NCBI GenBank assembly: GCA_016715865.1
Contig: JADJXM010000023.1
Coordinates: forward strand, 1-64,000
Length of the DNA: 64,000 bases
DNA from: Acidobacteriota bacterium
Lineage (GTDB): Bacteria; Acidobacteriota; Blastocatellia; RBC074
Direction: 5' to 3'
In this document: one piece after another, positions 26,410-44,873 of the stretch
Layout of the letters: the number at the start of each line of letters is the position of its first letter
Numbering within the stretch: position 1 is the stretch's first letter
Position numbers and translations under genes: made by a program
The notes under the pieces: generated by a model
The model's input: the letters and a program-made list of their open reading frames with translations, nothing else
Told to the model about the DNA's origin: nothing
Database searches by the model: none

Positions 26410-28935
26410 TTATAACTTCTCAGCGCCGCGACGTTGCTGAAAGGGAAGGCTGTTGACGATGCCGAGCACGAGGCTCGAGAATCTGTGATTGTCAGCCGTC
26501 AGTTGTTTCGAGATCCTCTTTAACTCAGGTCTATCGTAGCGTTCCAGACCGCGACCAAGGGCATAAGTCATGAGCTTTTCGGTCAGTCCTTCAGCGAAAG
26601 AATTCCGATCAGAGACGAGAATGGACTTAAGTTCCGCAGGTCCCTTGAATGTCCTTCCATCGGGCAGTACGCCGGAGGCATCGATAGGCAGTTTACCATC
26701 CAATGTCCGCCAGGCTCCAATGGCATTGTAGTTTTCCAGACCGAAGCCTAGCGGATCCATACGTGCATGGCAGGAAGCGCAGACTGTATTCTTTCGATGC
26801 TCCTCGAGCTGCTGTCTGAGTGAAGCGGTTGCACCGACCTTGCTGTCATCCAGATTTGGCACATCCGGAGGAGGTGGCGGCGGCGGCGCATTGAGAATAT
26901 TCTCGAGTATCCATTTTCCACGCAGGACGGGCGAGGTCCTGGTCGTGTATGACGACACGGCGAGCACGCTGGCTTGTGTCAGCACACCTCCCCGTTGCGG
27001 ATTGTCGCCGAGTTGAATCTTGCGGAAGTCGGGGCCGGTGACACCTGCAATTCCATAAAAATCTGCCAGGCGCTGATTGAGAAAGCTGTATTTCGCGTCA
27101 ATGAAATCGACCAGGCTCAGGTCGTTGCGAACGATATTTTCAAAGAAGAGCTCGGTCTCGCGTCGCATCGACATGCGAAGGTACTCATCGAATTCCGGGA
27201 AACGCTCGGCGTCGGGCTTGAAGGATTCGAGCTTGCGAAGTTCGAGCCACTGGCCCCCGAAATTTTCGACGATCGCGCTTGATTTCGGATCTTTGAGCAT
27301 GCGGCGGACCTGTGCTGCGAGCACAGCCGGGCGACGCAGGGTTCCCTGTTCAGCAGCGCGATAAAGCTCGGCATCCGGCATACTGGACCAGATGAAGTAT
27401 GAAAGACGGCTGGCAAGTTCGAACTGGCCGATCGGAAAAGAGCCGGCAGAGGCCGTAGCCGGTCGATCCTGTTCTATCCGAAACAGAAAATGGGGCGAGA
27501 CGAGCATGGCCTGAATGGCCACAACCAGACCGTCCTCGAACGAGTCACCGGTCTTCCGCACTTCAGCCACAAGTCCGAGCAGCTTGTCTGCTTCGGCGCT
27601 TCTGACCGGCCGGCGCCAGGCGCGGCTGGTAAGATCGGTGATAATTTTGCGCGCGCAGGTTGCCTGATGCTGACCGTCGAAATGGCCGCAAGTATAAATC
27701 TTTTCGAGGCTGTCGGGAGATGGTCCCATGACCTGATCGTAAGGGCCGCCGACTTCGACGTTTGTAATCCGCGCCTCATTGGCGGGGGTCTTCCTGGCAC
27801 GCCTGGCCTCGAACTGCTTGCGCAGGAATTCGATGCGTTGCGGTGGAGCATTTTTAGGCGGCCGAAACTCGAGAGGCGGAGGCGGCGGGCGCTTCGAGGG
27901 ATTCGGTCCATCGTAGCTCACCGGCAACCCTTCGTACAAATTCATGATCGTCACCGCGATCCAGTGATCGCCGGCCGTGATCCGCGACCTGAAATCCTTC
28001 GTCATCCCGCCAAAATCCTGGACATCGTCCGAGAATGAAGCGACTCCGACCGGATCGAATTCGAGCGACTTTTCGAGCCTGCCGTCGATCCACAACCCGA
28101 TCGTGATTGGATCGGAACCCAGTGGCCGGACTCCGCCGAGAAAAGCTCTCAGGTTATATTCCGCAGTGGCTGGAAAGCGGTAACGGAAATGGACGGCATT
28201 CGGCAGGCTGAGCCCCGTCCTGTCATATTCGAGGAGCGGTTTCGGCGATGGAACGATCCTGCCCCGCGTTAAACGCGGCCTGTAGAGAGTCGGCTTGAGC
28301 GCATCAGGGCCGAAGACAGAAAGACGGGCGACCTGCTCCGCAGCCGTCAGATACTTCTCCATCAGAACCGGGGGCAGCGAAAGAACATCGCCGATATTGT
28401 CGAACCCGTATCCGGAATCGTCCTGCGGGAAATCTTCAGCCGGCTTGACGTCTACGCCAAGCAGGTCGCGGATCGTATTGTTGTATTCCGCGCGGTTCAA
28501 CCGGCGGGCGGTGACGCGCCCCGGATCGGGTTTGATCAGTCGATCGGCTCGCTCGAATTCAAGCTCAAGCCAGTGAATGATCGCCTTGATCGATTCGGGA
28601 TCGGGTCTCGGTATGCCTTTAGGCGGCATCTCACCGGTGCGGATCTTCTCATGCACCAGCTCCCAGACCTCGCGATGCTCGACGACCGATTGCGCGGTAC
28701 GCAGTGCATCCAGATCGACCCCGCCTGATTTCAGATCAGCGCTGTGACAGCCGGCGCAGTTTTCGACAATGAAGGAACGGACAACCTTGTCGAAAGATGT
28801 CTGAGTCGCAGACTGCTCCGCGCGGCGTCCGGGCAGGCCGGCGAAAAGCCAGAAACAACCTGTCATTATGACAACAGCCAGTCTGAGCGCCGACCTGCGG
28901 CCGGATTGATCTATATCAGGCATAATCATTTTCAT
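26410..28935 (-). CDS. DUF1587/1592/1588/1585 multidomain cytochrome c-like protein
   Basis: An 841-residue exported protein. After an N-terminal signal/anchor (LAVVIMTGCFWLFAGL) comes a cytochrome c-like heme site NCAGCH with a distal MPPKG methionine. RRLNRAEYNNTIRDLLGVD starts DUF1587. The DUF1592 region has SRLSYFIWSSMPDAEL and DUF1588 has NPQRGGVLTQASVLAVSSYT. A second CASCHARMDPLGFGLEN near the C-terminus adds another CxxCH before DUF1585. These proteins are thought to take part in periplasmic oxidation of complex carbon, but the substrate is unknown. I choose the ATG at 28935, 8 bp after the upstream stop; a longer ORF would overlap that gene. Confidence 0.88.
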   Translation of the reverse strand: MKMIMPDIDQSGRRSALRLAVVIMTGCFWLFAGLPGRRAEQSATQTSFDKVVRSFIVENCAGCHSADLKSGGVDLDALRTAQSVVEHREVWELVHEKIRTGEMPPKGIPRPDPESIKAIIHWLELEFERADRLIKPDPGRVTARRLNRAEYNNTIRDLLGVDVKPAEDFPQDDSGYGFDNIGDVLSLPPVLMEKYLTAAEQVARLSVFGPDALKPTLYRPRLTRGRIVPSPKPLLEYDRTGLSLPNAVHFRYRFPATAEYNLRAFLGGVRPLGSDPITIGLWIDGRLEKSLEFDPVGVASFSDDVQDFGGMTKDFRSRITAGDHWIAVTIMNLYEGLPVSYDGPNPSKRPPPPPLEFRPPKNAPPQRIEFLRKQFEARRARKTPANEARITNVEVGGPYDQVMGPSPDSLEKIYTCGHFDGQHQATCARKIITDLTSRAWRRPVRSAEADKLLGLVAEVRKTGDSFEDGLVVAIQAMLVSPHFLFRIEQDRPATASAGSFPIGQFELASRLSYFIWSSMPDAELYRAAEQGTLRRPAVLAAQVRRMLKDPKSSAIVENFGGQWLELRKLESFKPDAERFPEFDEYLRMSMRRETELFFENIVRNDLSLVDFIDAKYSFLNQRLADFYGIAGVTGPDFRKIQLGDNPQRGGVLTQASVLAVSSYTTRTSPVLRGKWILENILNAPPPPPPPDVPNLDDSKVGATASLRQQLEEHRKNTVCASCHARMDPLGFGLENYNAIGAWRTLDGKLPIDASGVLPDGRTFKGPAELKSILVSDRNSFAEGLTEKLMTYALGRGLERYDRPELKRISKQLTADNHRFSSLVLGIVNSLPFQQRRGAEKL

Positions 28936-28942
28936 CCGTCGA

Positions 28943-30706
<1,764 letters not shown>

Positions 30707-30769
30707 AGGGTGTCGGACTCCGTTCGCTGTCTGTCGATTGGAAAAAATCCCGAGCAGTCTACCAGAAGA

Positions 30770-30900
30770 AGTTTCCAGTTTCCAGTTTCCAGTTATAACG
30801 AATGTTCGAGTTGTTTCCATTTAAGCCATGTGTAACCATGCCTGCTCAACGAACAATCAGGAAGAGACTGGAAACTGGAAACTTTCCCCACTGGAAACTT
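30770..30900. repeat. GTTTCCA heptamer inverted array between divergent genes
   Basis: Three GTTTCCAGT units at 30770-30794 are mirrored by ACTGGAAAC units at 30866-30900. Unlike most arrays it sits between two start codons (30706 minus, 30906 plus), so any promoters would lie inside or overlap it. Confidence 0.88.
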
Positions 30901-30905
30901 CATTT

Positions 30906-31265
30906 ATGGCTATTCACAAGAAGCGCGAAACAGGGTCTCCGGCGGCGGCGCGATTGCTGCTCGAATCGACCGAGCCGGTCGAACTTCCACCGGCTGAGAT
31001 AGACGAAGATAATGCGACGATCGAGCGCGAGGAGTTCCGCCCTCACCTGCCTGATCTTTTCAATGCGCTTGAAGATGGAGGTATGGTTATGCCGGCGCCG
31101 ATCGTGCAGAGCGATTCTATCTTCATCATCGAAGGCGAGACCAGATCTTTCTGGGTCAGGCTGTGGCACACGGACGAATCGCGGACCCGCATCGCGCGTC
31201 TGCACGTCATCAGTTGCCTCCCACGCCTGCCAAACATAAAAGTCGATCTTTTGGGGAGGATGTAA
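30906..31265 (+). CDS. Hypothetical protein, 119 aa
   Basis: A small acidic protein without signal peptide. An N-terminal basic stretch (MAIHKKRETGSPAAARLLL) precedes PVELPPAEIDEDNATIERE and a beta-rich block (SIFIIEGETRSFWVRLWHTD, ARLHVISCLPRLPNIKVDLLG). I do not recognise the family. The plus-strand frame is preferred over the antisense frame because the C-terminal half has a plausible strand pattern and the gene has an ATG right after a repeat. Its TAA is followed immediately by one AAGTAGAAAG repeat unit. Confidence 0.45.
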   Translation: MAIHKKRETGSPAAARLLLESTEPVELPPAEIDEDNATIEREEFRPHLPDLFNALEDGGMVMPAPIVQSDSIFIIEGETRSFWVRLWHTDESRTRIARLHVISCLPRLPNIKVDLLGRM

Positions 31266-31443
31266 AAGTAGAAAGAATGGTCTTTTGCATTTTGCCTTCA
31301 GTCTGAGATAGTATCGCTTCTCACCCAAACCAGTTCCCCCTGGAAATGCTCCCTTTCCGAGACAAGCAACAGGATAATTGTTGAAGCCGCACAGGTATAC
31401 GACTCTGCAACCTGAACCACTTTCAATTTTCAAGAGGTACGAA

Positions 31444-31980
31444 ATGAAAGCAGTAATAAGAATTGTAATATTTGTCTGCGTCATGACGGCGCCGGCTTAT
31501 GGAACGCTGATGTATTACCTTGAGGTCGAAGATCTGGCCAGGCTCTCATCCGACATTTTCAAGGGGCGAGTCGTATCGGCCACAACGTATTGGAATGAAG
31601 GGCGAACGCGAATCTACACGTCAATTCGCATACAGATCGACGATCCATACAAGGGGCGGACACGGCGGAGCCAGGTCGTCACGATCACGCAGCTGGGCGG
31701 CGAGCTGGACGGGGTGAAAATGGACTACGCCGGACGACCGACCTTCGAAGAGGGTGAAGCGGTTCTGCTCTTCACCACGCGCGGCAAGCGGGACGATTAC
31801 GTCGTTATGGCGCTGAAACAGGGGAAGATGAGGGTCGAAGGCAGGGAGGCGGTGCGGGAATTCTCAGGCATTACGTTCGTCGAACGCGGGGTCACCGGAT
31901 CACGCACGCCACTGCCGGCAGGCAGGAGCGTGCGATTGCCGCTTGATGAGGTACGCATGCGGATCGCGAGGGCGAGGTAA
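31444..31980 (+). CDS. Small secreted protein upstream of the matrixin-like protease
   Basis: A 178-residue exported protein: signal peptide VIRIVIFVCVMTAPAYG, then a beta-rich domain with DLARLSSDIFKGRVVSATTY, YTSIRIQIDDPYKG and FEEGEAVLLFTTRG. This pattern (strands with surface-exposed charged loops) resembles an OB-like or immunoglobulin-like fold found in secreted proteins that accompany matrixin proteases. AGAGG is 7 nt before the ATG at 31444. The next gene begins 3 bp after the stop, so the two form an operon and the proteins may work together. Function unknown. Confidence 0.6.
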   Translation: MKAVIRIVIFVCVMTAPAYGTLMYYLEVEDLARLSSDIFKGRVVSATTYWNEGRTRIYTSIRIQIDDPYKGRTRRSQVVTITQLGGELDGVKMDYAGRPTFEEGEAVLLFTTRGKRDDYVVMALKQGKMRVEGREAVREFSGITFVERGVTGSRTPLPAGRSVRLPLDEVRMRIARAR

Positions 31981-31982
31981 TA

Positions 31983-34043
<2,061 letters not shown>

Positions 34044-34044
34044 A

Positions 34045-34153
34045 AAGGCGAATATGGAGTGCGGCGGCCCGGCGCCGCTTTAGTATTTAATTTTGTCAAA
34101 TGCTGAAATTATTACTAAAGCGGCGCCGGGCCGCCGCACTCCATATTCGCCTT
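34045..34153. repeat. GC-rich palindrome K, copy 1
   Basis: AAGGCGAATATGGAGTGCGG and the following CGGCCCGGCGCCGCTTTAGTA are repeated in reverse complement with a loop of about 25 bp. Core shared with the copy at 44051. It separates the convergent matrixin and PQQ dehydrogenase genes and could act as a bidirectional terminator, but there is no T-run. Confidence 0.9.
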
Positions 34154-34167
34154 CAGGGGCTGAGCAG

Positions 34168-36151
<1,984 letters not shown>

Positions 36152-36284
36152 TTATCCCCTCCCTGGCTTGTATATATCAGAACGTGAGCGTCTGCGAGTA
36201 CCCCATGAAGCTCGGAGACTTAAATACGTATTACGCAAATTTCCTTCTCAATGGATGCTCTTTTTCGAGATTTATTTCTCTTGC

Positions 36285-36315
36285 AGAGTTATGTTAACAG
36301 TGTTAACATAACTCT
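36285..36315. promoter_or_regulatory. 31-bp perfect palindrome, candidate operator
   Basis: AGAGTTATGTTAACA, a central G, and TGTTAACATAACTCT are exact inverted repeats (15+1+15). A one-base loop makes RNA hairpin function unlikely, so a DNA site for a dimeric repressor is the better reading. It lies between the PQQ dehydrogenase start (134 bp) and the HTH gene of the translesion operon (131 bp), and could control either. It does not match E. coli or Bacillus LexA boxes. Confidence 0.55.
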
Positions 36316-36349
36316 CATCTCGATATGGTCAGTGGTGTAGGAAAGTGAA

Positions 36350-36431
<82 letters not shown>

Positions 36432-36445
36432 ACAGCGGGCAAAAA

Positions 36446-36655
<210 letters not shown>

Positions 36656-36763
36656 CAGGCCGGTCATGGTCAGGCATTGTCGCCGGATATTTTTTGCGCC
36701 CCGATTGTTGCAGGGATTAAATCTAATGCAACAGACAGAACGAAAAGAGAGTGGGAAGAGGAT

Positions 36764-37159
36764 ATGGAGAACGAGAGGTACACGGGATTTCCGTCACAGG
36801 CGCAGGATCACCGGCAGCCGCCGCTGAATCTGCAAGGGATGCTGGTGAGAGCGCCGCTCAGCACATTTTTCGTCAGGTTCGAAGGGGATGCGATGTCGGG
36901 AGAGAGGATCTTTGACGACGATCTGTTGGTGATCGAGCGAAGCGTGAAGTACGGCGAGGGGCAGATCGTACTGGCATTCGTGAGGGGGGAGCGGATTGTT
37001 CGCAGGCTGGAGCGCCGGAATGGAGAGTACTGGCTTTGTCCCGGCAGCGAGCGTTATGCGGAGATCCGTGTGACTGAGGACGTGCAGATCTTCGGGCGCG
37101 TGGTGCATTCGATCACACATCATCTGCGGATCAGGAGGCTGGTGCCGGGAGCGCAATGA
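36764..37159 (+). CDS. UmuD-like protein, catalytically inactive and pre-shortened
   Basis: A 131-residue S24-family protein. Alignment by eye to E. coli UmuD is clear: YTGFPSQAQ against QCGFPSPAA, STFFVRFEGDAM against ATYFVKASGDSM, DDDLLVIERSV, GERIVRRLE against GEFTVKKLQ, and VQIFGRVVHSI. The catalytic Ser60 is Ala43 here (GDAM), and Lys97 is Arg80. The chain begins only seven residues before the Gly that follows the UmuD cleavage point, so the product resembles processed UmuD' without needing RecA-stimulated self-cleavage. AGAGG lies close before the ATG at 36764; a longer TTG-initiated frame exists but has no similarity. It should join UmuC in Pol V. Confidence 0.85.
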   Translation: MENERYTGFPSQAQDHRQPPLNLQGMLVRAPLSTFFVRFEGDAMSGERIFDDDLLVIERSVKYGEGQIVLAFVRGERIVRRLERRNGEYWLCPGSERYAEIRVTEDVQIFGRVVHSITHHLRIRRLVPGAQ

Positions 37160-37174
37160 GGAGAGTGAAAGACC

Positions 37175-38436
<1,262 letters not shown>

Positions 38437-38456
38437 TTAAGAAAGTGAAAATAACC

Positions 38457-39993
38457 ATGAATGATTTTCATATATCAGGTCGCGGCGCAATTCTCAGCCT
38501 GCTTTGTCTGACAGCTATTGTCGCAGTCATGTCGGCAGGTTCGGTGCAGGAGGATCGTAAACCCGTTTCTGAAGGTCATCAGATCGATATTCAGACATAT
38601 CTGGGCGACGGGATAGACGGCATACGCGACGTGGACGTGGATGATGAAGGAAACATCTACGCTACAGGCGGGGTCACGAACACGCTCGGACTGCCGAACT
38701 CGCTCCAGCCTGAATTCGGCGGCCGGCAGGACGTGATAGTGCTCAAGATCTCACGCGAAGGAAAGCTGCTCTGGTGGCGATTGATCGGCGGACCGAACCA
38801 TGACCGGGCATATGCGGTCGAAGTCGGACCTGATGGCGCGGTTTACCTTGCGGGGCGAGCGGGAGAAGGGTTCCCGACCACAACGGGTGTGGTGCAGCCG
38901 CAGTTTGGCGGGGACATCGAGTCGAGACCGGGTAGCCTTTACGGACGCCAGGATGGATTTCTGGCGAAGCTCGATCGCGAAGGAAAGCTGCTCTGGTCAA
39001 GCTATTTTGGAGGCAAGGGAGACGACTTCATCAGGGATATCGACGTGGACGATCGAGGCGTCATTCACGTCGCGGCGACCTCGGTCTCCTTCCCTTTTCC
39101 TCACATACCGAAGACCGGGAAGTCGACGCATTCCGGGCGCCACGACGGCGTGATCGCCCGTGTTGGGACAGATGGAAAAGCCGTGCTCTGGGCTGTATAC
39201 ATCGGCGGTTCGGGAGATGATTTCGAAGGGCCATCGATCCGAGTCGATCGCGAAGGCAACACTTACGCAGCAGGCAGCACTAATTCCACAGACCTGAAAG
39301 TGAAGAATGCCTTTCAGGAAGCTCCGGGCGGACAATTCGATCTGCACCTCGTGAAATATGGCCCCAATGGCGAGATGTTATGGCATACCTACATTGGCGG
39401 CCCGAAGGACGAAGGGACCGAAACCCATATGCTGGCGGTCGACAAGCATGGCTCGCCGGTTGTTGGAATCACGACGTTATCTTCGTCGGGTCTTCCGGTG
39501 ACGGAAAAATCATATGATCGAACATTCAACGGCGCCGGAGGGGCCGGGACCGGGCATTTCACCAACTATCCTGGGGATGTCTATCTGATCAAATATTCGC
39601 CGGACGGCAAACGCATCATGGGATCGACCTATTTCGGCGGGCGATTCGGTGAAGGCATCGAGGGAATCAATGTCGACGAGGACGGTAACGTATATCTCAG
39701 TGGTGCGACTTATTCGCCGGACCTTCCGGTCGTCGCTCCGGTTCAGGAGCGATTGAACGGCGCGCCGGACTATTTCGCGGCAAAATTCTCGCCCGATCTG
39801 AGTCGCCTGATCTTCTCGACCTTCCTCGGAGGGAACGGATGGGATGCGGGCCGCACGAGCGCCATCGGCCGCGACGGCACTTTCGTCATCTCGGGAGAAG
39901 CACACTCGACGGATATTCCGGCAAAAGGCGCACAGATCGCGCCGGCGGGACGAGGCGGAAAAGACAATGCCGTGCTGGTGGTGCTGCGCAGAA

Positions 39994-39998
<5 letters not shown>
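38457..39998 (+). CDS. Secreted SBBP-repeat beta-propeller protein
   Basis: A 513-residue exported protein. A signal peptide (ISGRGAILSLLCLTAIVAVMS) is followed by about eight SBBP (seven-bladed propeller-like) repeats: IRDVDVDDEGNIYATGGV, AYAVEVGPDGAVYLAGRA, DFIRDIDVDDRGVIHVAA, FEGPSIRVDREGNTYAAG, EGIEGINVDEDGNVYLSG. The intervening YFGG/YIGG turns are typical. SBBP proteins are extracellular and common in Acidobacteria and Myxobacteria; partners are unknown. The ATG at 38457 lies 20 bp after the umuC stop, but functional linkage is doubtful. The stop is overlapped by an ATGAATG heptamer array shared with convergent pntB. Confidence 0.8.
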
Positions 39999-41725
<1,727 letters not shown>

Positions 41726-41729
41726 GCGT

Positions 41730-42863
41730 TTACCCCATCAGGTTTTGAACCGTTTCGTTGAGCACCTTTTTGTCGGAGATGATGAGACAGCTCTTCATTA
41801 TCTCGTCCTCGAGGTTGTAATTGATCAGGTTCGTTTCCTTGTTCCAGAAATGTTCGATGAAATTGAGGATATTGCTCGAATAGACCTGACTTGAAGGAAC
41901 AGGCACGTTGCGCGCCAGGTTGGCGATGCCGACCACGCGCGTTCCCTCGACAATGACTTCTTCGTTGAGTTTCGAGCATTCGACATTGCCTCCGGTCTCG
42001 ACAGCCATGTCGACGACAACGCTGCCCGGGTGCATGCTCCGAACCATCTCGGTCGAGATAATCATCGGAGCCTTGCGACCGAAGACCTGCGCCGTGGTGA
42101 TGACGACGTCCGAGATAGCGCACTGCCTTGCCATCAATTCACGCTGTTTCTGCAACTGCTCCTCAGTGAGCTGTTTGGCGTAGCCCTGACTGGTGCCGGC
42201 GGTCTCTCCAAGATCGACCTTGACGAATTTGGCGCCGAGCGATTTGATCTGCTCCTCGACTTCCGGCCGAACGTCGAAGGCATCGACGCGAGCACCCAGT
42301 CGTTTAGCTGTCGCGATCGCCTGCAACCCCGCCACTCCGGCGCCGATGATAAAGACTCGAGCGGGCGAGATCGTGCCCGCCGGAGTAGTCATCATCGGCA
42401 GAATCCTGTTCAATCTTTGAGCCGCGACGATCACCGCGGCATAACCGGCAAGGTTTGCCTGAGAGCTGAGAGCGTCCATCTTCTGGGCCAGCGTCGATCG
42501 TGGGATCATCTCCATCGAAAGGATCCTGAGCCCTTTCGAAAGAGCCGGCGCGAGTTTTTGAGGGTCATCAAATGGCCGCACGAATCCGAGAACCGCGGCG
42601 CCGTCCTTCAACTTCGAGAGATCTTCTTCCGAAGGGCGACCGACGCAGGCGAGCAGATCGCAGGAAGCCAGCAGCGCGTTTCGATCCGACGAAATGCGCG
42701 CGCCGGCCGCTTCGTAATCCGCATCTGAAGCTCCCGCCATCAGACCGGCGCCGCTTTCAACGGCGACGTCGGCCTTCAGACCGACAAGTTTCTTGATCGA
42801 TGCGGGGATGAGTGCGACTCGGTTTTCCAGTGATTCTGTTTCCTTGAGTACTGTGATTAACAT
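41730..42863 (-). CDS. pntAA: NAD(P) transhydrogenase subunit alpha part 1
   Basis: A 377-residue soluble NAD(H)-binding subunit related to alanine dehydrogenase. It begins MLITVLKETESLENRVALIP, with the Arg-rich loop (ENRVAL) and GAGLMAGASDADYEAAGA. The dinucleotide fold is VFIIGAGVAGLQAIATAKRL near residue 170, and VVITTAQVFGRKAPMIISTEM is the mobile loop region. First gene of a three-gene operon. The 282 bp upstream (42864-43145) hold nothing I can name beyond probable promoter DNA. Confidence 0.95.
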   Translation of the reverse strand: MLITVLKETESLENRVALIPASIKKLVGLKADVAVESGAGLMAGASDADYEAAGARISSDRNALLASCDLLACVGRPSEEDLSKLKDGAAVLGFVRPFDDPQKLAPALSKGLRILSMEMIPRSTLAQKMDALSSQANLAGYAAVIVAAQRLNRILPMMTTPAGTISPARVFIIGAGVAGLQAIATAKRLGARVDAFDVRPEVEEQIKSLGAKFVKVDLGETAGTSQGYAKQLTEEQLQKQRELMARQCAISDVVITTAQVFGRKAPMIISTEMVRSMHPGSVVVDMAVETGGNVECSKLNEEVIVEGTRVVGIANLARNVPVPSSQVYSSNILNFIEHFWNKETNLINYNLEDEIMKSCLIISDKKVLNETVQNLMG

Positions 42864-43145
42864 GAGATCATCTGTTTTCCTGTAATGTTATGAAACCAGC
42901 CAACGCCTTGAATCGATTCGGGTCTGAAACGATTCGCTTTCGGATCTGGATATCTGTTGAAAATTTTCGGGAGTACAAGTTGAAGCTCGACGAAGTATAA
43001 GCATGCCGTATGACTGATGCAACGGCGATTTGTAGTGTGCAGCACAGTTTATATGACTGACCGGCCCCGGTTCACTGCCGGAGCCAAACATGATAAAAGG
43101 CATTACGTGCCTCATCTGAAACGGATCAGGAAATTGGTAAAGAGG

Positions 43146-43835
43146 TTATTGGCGCGCGAAGACGAGTGTCACCTCATCCCAGCCGGCAAGCAGGTTGACC
43201 GTCCGCTTGATTCTCAATTCCCTTCCGCCATCCGTCAGTTCCCATATCTCACGGACTGTCGAAGTGACAACCGATCCCTGCGTATCGAAATCACGAGCAA
43301 TATGAAGCTCCAGGCTCTTTGCCGGATCTTTCCACATTGCCTTGCGTCGCATCTTGCCCGGTGAAATCCCGCCGATCTCCCTGACACGTTCCTCACCGTC
43401 CAACCGGCAGGTCAAGCGACGGACGACGGTCGCAAATGCACGCCCGTGGGCCACATTGACCTTGCTGCTGCTGCTGGCCATCGAACCCGTATCGGTAAAA
43501 GCGCTCCCCGCCACGCCAGTGCTCGCACCCGCTGAGCCCGCCGGGATCGATTGGGCAGCAACTTCACCAAATGAATTAAGGTTGCTCGTCCTCTGCTGAT
43601 CCTGCGCCAGTGAAGAGTTGAGATTCCCATCGATTTTGGCCTCGAATGAGATCTGAGTATCATCCTGTTTGACTGTCAAAACGTAGCTTTTCAAACCAGC
43701 CGGCACATCGCGCGTCTTTTTCACGTCTAAAGTCCAGGTGCCTGAAAAATCGGCCGGCTTTTGAGCGAGCGAGCTTCCGACAAGACCCGCCATCATCATC
43801 CCCAGGACGATGAGCATCATCACATTCTTTCTCAT
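43146..43835 (-). CDS. Secreted protein, unknown function
   Basis: A 229-residue exported protein: signal peptide LIVLGMMMAGLVGSSLA, then DFSGTWTLDVKKTRDVPAGL, a lipocalin-like opening common in acidobacterial secreted proteins. A central Ser/Ala/Gly-rich linker (SIPAGSAGASTGVAGSAF) is followed by a beta-rich half (RRLTCRLDGEERV, LELHIARDFDTQGSVVTSTV, RELRIKRTVN). No catalytic motif is visible. It is not operonic with its neighbours. Confidence 0.65.
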   Translation of the reverse strand: MRKNVMMLIVLGMMMAGLVGSSLAQKPADFSGTWTLDVKKTRDVPAGLKSYVLTVKQDDTQISFEAKIDGNLNSSLAQDQQRTSNLNSFGEVAAQSIPAGSAGASTGVAGSAFTDTGSMASSSSKVNVAHGRAFATVVRRLTCRLDGEERVREIGGISPGKMRRKAMWKDPAKSLELHIARDFDTQGSVVTSTVREIWELTDGGRELRIKRTVNLLAGWDEVTLVFARQ

Positions 43836-44050
43836 CTAGTGCCTCCAGTTGATCGGGATTCGAAAGGTATCCCGTAGAGCGTTTATTCTTTGATTAGCTC
43901 CGCAATGTTTCGAGGTCGAATGCCCGCGAAATCGATGTTCCTGTTGCTGACTCTATGGCTGTGTATATCCGCGGCATCATGTTTACAGTTTCGCAACAGA
44001 TTTAGCAAGTGCTAAAAACCGCAATGTCATGGACGGCATGTGGAATCAAT

Positions 44051-44169
44051 CAGCAGTCGATTATGGAGTGCGGCGGCCCGGCGCCGCTTTGGCATCCGGG
44101 TCTCACCATTACTATTATGAAATCAAACCAAAGCGGCGCCGGGCCGCCGCACTCCATAATCGACTGCTG
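44051..44169. repeat. GC-rich palindrome K, copy 2
   Basis: CAGCAGTCGATTATGGAGTG plus CGGCGGCCCGGCGCCGCTTTGG repeat in reverse complement around a 31-bp loop. The inner core equals that of 34045, but the outer 11 bp and inner flank differ between copies while remaining perfectly paired within each. Its right arm encodes the last 17 residues of CruF. Confidence 0.9.
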
Positions 44170-44873
44170 AAATGGATGATCGTCAGACAAATCCCGACAG
44201 CGCCGGGAAGGTAGAGTCCGTATGACAGAGCTATGGCGGTGAAGAAGAGAACAATGCTCAAACCGACGAGCAGCGAAACATTGTTTCGCCGTGGTCGATT
44301 GCGGATTGCGAGAAAGATAATCAGGCTGACGGCGAACCAGCCGATGAAATTATGAAGCGGTATGCCGTGATAGGCGCCTGAGTTTGCCCATCGCCAGTAA
44401 CCAAGCTGATTAGCAGCCAGCGGATCGATGACCAGATCGATCGCAGTCATCCAGCCGGCGGCCAGAATGGCCTCGGCCCAGGCAGGAAGATCGAATGTCA
44501 TAATTATCTGGCGCGCATAGGCGACCAGGACCATCCATGCGCTGAGCATGACGAGCGGGACATCCAGGAGTTGCGGGATGAGTACGCCGGTGTAGGCATA
44601 TTCGCTGAAGATGAAATCCCAGCGAACTCCAATAACCTCGGCAAGAAACCCGATGACGGCGGCTATCGCCAGGTTCGTGATTTCGTTCACCGGGATGGTC
44701 GCAACGACCAGCAGTCCGGCAAGAAAAAGGAAGAGCGAAGCAGCCCACGGGGCATCGAGCGGGGGCTTGCCGATGAGCACATAATGACCGATTCCGCCCA
44801 GCCACATGACGGTGTAAGCGACTGCGATAATGAGAATGAATACTTGCCGTGGTCTTCTATGCTTAAGATTCAT
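44115..44873 (-). CDS. cruF: Carotenoid 1',2'-hydratase (CruF-like, DUF422)
   Basis: A 252-residue integral membrane protein with seven or so helices. Family signatures: GFLAEVIGVRWDFIFSEYAY with the acidic/aromatic active-site residues, and MTAIDLVIDPLAANQLGYW with GAYHGIPLHNFIGWF. CruF adds water across the C1'-C2' bond of acyclic psi-ends of lycopene-like carotenoids. It overlaps the preceding desaturase by 11 bp and ends the carotenoid operon. About 17 C-terminal residues (SRLWSAAARRRFGLIS) are encoded by palindrome K, which may have replaced the native end. Confidence 0.82.
   Translation of the reverse strand: MNLKHRRPRQVFILIIAVAYTVMWLGGIGHYVLIGKPPLDAPWAASLFLFLAGLLVVATIPVNEITNLAIAAVIGFLAEVIGVRWDFIFSEYAYTGVLIPQLLDVPLVMLSAWMVLVAYARQIIMTFDLPAWAEAILAAGWMTAIDLVIDPLAANQLGYWRWANSGAYHGIPLHNFIGWFAVSLIIFLAIRNRPRRNNVSLLVGLSIVLFFTAIALSYGLYLPGAVGICLTIIHFSSRLWSAAARRRFGLIS

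Noticed and set aside
30707..30820. Longer N-terminus of the esterase/SMP-30 protein
   Set aside because: The extra 38 codons translate heptamer repeats (GNWKLETS) and precede a clear signal peptide that starts at the 30706 ATG.
30900..31484. 194-residue minus-strand ORF
   Set aside because: It overlaps the plus-strand hypothetical gene and the leader of the next gene. Its composition is less protein-like and no start signal is seen. The choice between strands is not certain.
34045..34153. Rho-independent terminator
   Set aside because: The hairpin is strong and sits between convergent genes, but no T-tract follows either arm and a second copy ends in a coding sequence, so it is better described as a dispersed palindrome.
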